This document shows, one piece after another, positions 5,922 to 7,347 of a DNA stretch of 7,347 nucleotides. Within the stretch, counting starts at the first letter, position 1. The number at the start of each line of letters is the position of its first letter. The notes under the pieces were generated by a model. The model worked only from the letters and a program-made list of their open reading frames with translations, did not search any database and was not told the DNA's origin. The DNA is from an uncultured Eubacteriales bacterium (lineage in GTDB: Bacteria; Bacillota; Clostridia; Christensenellales; UBA1242). A program made the position numbers and the translations under genes. The DNA lies in NCBI GenBank assembly GCA_900557645.1, contig USSZ01000041.1:1-7347 (forward strand), written 5' to 3'.

Positions 5922-5956
5922 AAATAAAAAGGCAAAAATTTTTTGCCTTTTTATTT
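5922..5956 (-). terminator. Hairpin terminator after the capsid gene
   Basis: A perfect palindrome (arms meeting near 5939) has the core GGC/GCC at 5931-5933 and 5945-5947 flanked by A and T runs. On the minus strand GCC is followed directly by TTTTTATTT, as in an intrinsic terminator. It lies 40 nt after the capsid stop. Since adaptor and nozzle genes follow on the same strand, it probably trims readthrough so that capsid mRNA exceeds downstream mRNA. The 5824-5921 stretch also has a TATAAT on the minus strand (5887 to 5882) with a poor -35 (TTATAA), a weak candidate promoter for the next genes. Confidence 0.75.
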
Positions 5957-5995
5957 TTTTTATAAACCTAAGAAATATATTTATAATCAAATGCA

Positions 5996-7216
5996 CTAAA
6001 CTGTCTCTTCTGTAGAATTATTTACATTTACAACAGTGCTAAAAGGATTTGTAACTGTTGATTTAATCCCTGAAATTTTTGCTTGTCCACAAGGCTTATC
6101 ACAAATAAGTTCAGCATATTTTACAAGAGTTGCACTATAAGTTGGATATCCTTGATTTTGTTTCAAGATTCTTCCGTCTTCACCTTCAAGCCATTTCCAA
6201 TCACAAAGTTCATGCAAAGTGAAATCATTAGTATTTAATAAATACATTGTATCATCATCAACAAATCTATCAGCAACGACTGGAATACCATTATGTGTGA
6301 TAGTTTTATATCCACCCTCAAGTTCTGTAATATCAATGTTTCTTCTATATGCACCTAAATATTCTTGATATGCACGTCTAACTTTGCTTGAGCAAGTTAT
6401 AAAATTAATTTGAGAATCAACATTCATATCAAGAAAATCAATTGCTTCTTGAATTGCTATATCTGATATTTCTTTTTCTGATGTGCTTGTAAAAGGTTTA
6501 AGCCAAGGATAAGTAGTTTTACTTACTCCATAAATTGTATCTTGAGCAGAGTCAAAAATTCTACCAAGCCCTGAAATTTCAAAGTCTTTTGAACCTTGAA
6601 CATAGAATTTATCGTTTTGTGCGATTGTTACATCTGCACTACATTCATAAGTAAAAGTTTTGTTTACTCTATCAACGTAAACAACCTTTAAAGGTGATGT
6701 ATTGCTTTTAGCATCTGATTTATAAACATCAATAAGCATACCTTCAATTAAGTTATTAACTTTATCGCAAGTAACAGTTTTTCCAGAAACACTTGATGCT
6801 GTTGCAAGAAGACCTGTGCCATCTCCATACAACATTCTTCCTAAATTAAATGAACTTGCTTTAACAAGTCCTTCCATTTCATCTGATAAAAGATTAACAA
6901 AAGCACCAATATTATTTGCAGATGCCCTTACTGCTTTATCAGAAATTTCAATTCTACCATATAAATTTTTAAGATCTGCAACAAATTGAACATAACCATT
7001 GCCTGATGCTGTTGGCAACTGATCAGTCTCACTACCTGCACCAATTCCACCATTAATACCAAAAGGTGCAAGTTTTCTTATTTCCTTTCCCCAAACATCT
7101 TTACTTGAACGTTTAATTCTTGCAAGCAATGGATTTGCGTTTACATTAAGTTGATTTGCAACAACGCCAAGATAGACATTTTTTAATGCATTTTCTGCAG
7201 TTTGTAATGTTACCAT
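5996..7216 (-). CDS. Phage major capsid protein, HK97-fold type
   Basis: The 406-aa product is the shell protein of the phage head. Recognisable features are the N-terminal helix TLQTAENALKNVYLGVV (3-19), the conserved block VWGKEIRKLAPFGINGGIGAG (41-61), KNLYGRIEISDKAVRAS (83-99), LGRMLYGDGTGLLA (125-138), a beta-rich insertion (about 143-210), and the C-terminal part with VRRAYQEYLGAYRR (279-292) and HNGIPVVADRFV (308-319). These match capsid proteins of Bacillota podovirus-like phages that I remember. The start at 7216 is set by AAAGGAG (7229 to 7223), 6 nt upstream; the frame stays open for 24 more codons to 7288, but these are Lys/Ile/Phe-rich and have no SD. The gene stands alone between a leader of at least 130 nt and a terminator, which suits very high expression. 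Confidence 0.85.
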   Translation of the reverse strand: MVTLQTAENALKNVYLGVVANQLNVNANPLLARIKRSSKDVWGKEIRKLAPFGINGGIGAGSETDQLPTASGNGYVQFVADLKNLYGRIEISDKAVRASANNIGAFVNLLSDEMEGLVKASSFNLGRMLYGDGTGLLATASSVSGKTVTCDKVNNLIEGMLIDVYKSDAKSNTSPLKVVYVDRVNKTFTYECSADVTIAQNDKFYVQGSKDFEISGLGRIFDSAQDTIYGVSKTTYPWLKPFTSTSEKEISDIAIQEAIDFLDMNVDSQINFITCSSKVRRAYQEYLGAYRRNIDITELEGGYKTITHNGIPVVADRFVDDDTMYLLNTNDFTLHELCDWKWLEGEDGRILKQNQGYPTYSATLVKYAELICDKPCGQAKISGIKSTVTNPFSTVVNVNNSTEETV

Positions 7217-7347
7217 TTTTTGCTCCTTTTTTATTTTTTTTATTAAATAATTTGTAAAATAAAATCGAAAATAAATAATTATTTTCAATAATTTTAATTT
7301 ATTTTTATATTTATTTTTTTAAATTAGTATTGTTTAATTTAATTTTA
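7217..7347 (-). other. AT-rich leader upstream of the capsid gene
   Basis: No gene is visible in these 131 nt to the right edge. They contain the capsid SD (7223-7229), one TTTGTAAA motif (7251-7258), and an inverted repeat TCGAAAATAA / TTATTTTCAA (7265-7274 and 7279-7288, one mismatch, 4-nt spacer). The inverted repeat could be an operator or a weak hairpin. A capsid promoter is plausible here, but I found no convincing -35/-10 pair. Confidence 0.4.

Noticed and set aside
7217..7288. 24-codon N-terminal extension of the capsid protein
   Set aside because: The extension is AT-driven Lys/Ile/Phe sequence without SD, while a strong SD precedes the internal ATG at 7216.
1..7347. CRISPR array, tRNA, rRNA or insertion sequence
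   Set aside because: No regularly spaced identical repeats with unique spacers, no cloverleaf, and no transposase or terminal inverted repeats were seen. The left array is too degenerate and its units too variable for CRISPR.

Overview
The window is strongly AT-rich DNA that reads cleanly with the standard bacterial code: TGG is used for Trp, and one gene ends in an in-context TGA. The phage genes and the left-edge gene start behind strong GGAG/GGAGG Shine-Dalgarno (SD) sites. The long plus-strand gene encodes a lipoprotein with a Gram-positive-style lipobox. Together with several exact matches to the Spo0A box (TGTCGAA), this points to a low-GC Bacillota host, probably a clostridial-type lineage. 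No species can be named.

Left part (1-551): a minus-strand gene begins at position 28 and leaves the window, with its promoter at 46-74. Between it and the plus-strand lipoprotein gene lies about 520 bp without a gene. This gap is filled with two interleaved short motifs: eight copies of TTTGTAAA/TTTACAAA and five copies of TGTCGAA/TTCGACA. They form a degenerate array with a 60-75 bp unit. This is the most unusual non-coding element in the window.

Middle (552-2720): a single 722-codon gene for a secreted lipoprotein of unknown function. It has no recognisable SD, a promoter placed so that the mRNA could be leaderless, and a marked change in codon use about 40% of the way along. It ends at a two-tier bidirectional hairpin terminator (2725-2798) shared with the genes converging from the right.

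Right part (2797-7216, all minus strand): part of the late operon of a short-tailed (podovirus-like) phage. In order of transcription it encodes a major capsid protein (406 aa), a terminator hairpin, a 106-aa protein of unknown role, a head-tail adaptor (182 aa), a beta-propeller-type nozzle or tail-hub protein (496 aa), a 46-aa charged mini-protein, a BhlA/UviB-type holin (77 aa) and a phi-LC3-type holin with a long acidic tail (117 aa). From the 106-aa gene onward the genes overlap by 1 to 31 bases and most ribosome binding sites lie inside the preceding gene, so translation is probably coupled. Terminase, portal and scaffold would lie beyond the right edge. No endolysin, tail fibre or integrase is visible.

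The window is either the junction of a prophage with host DNA, at or near the shared terminator, or a phage genome carrying a convergent lipoprotein cargo gene. The sequence alone does not decide between these.
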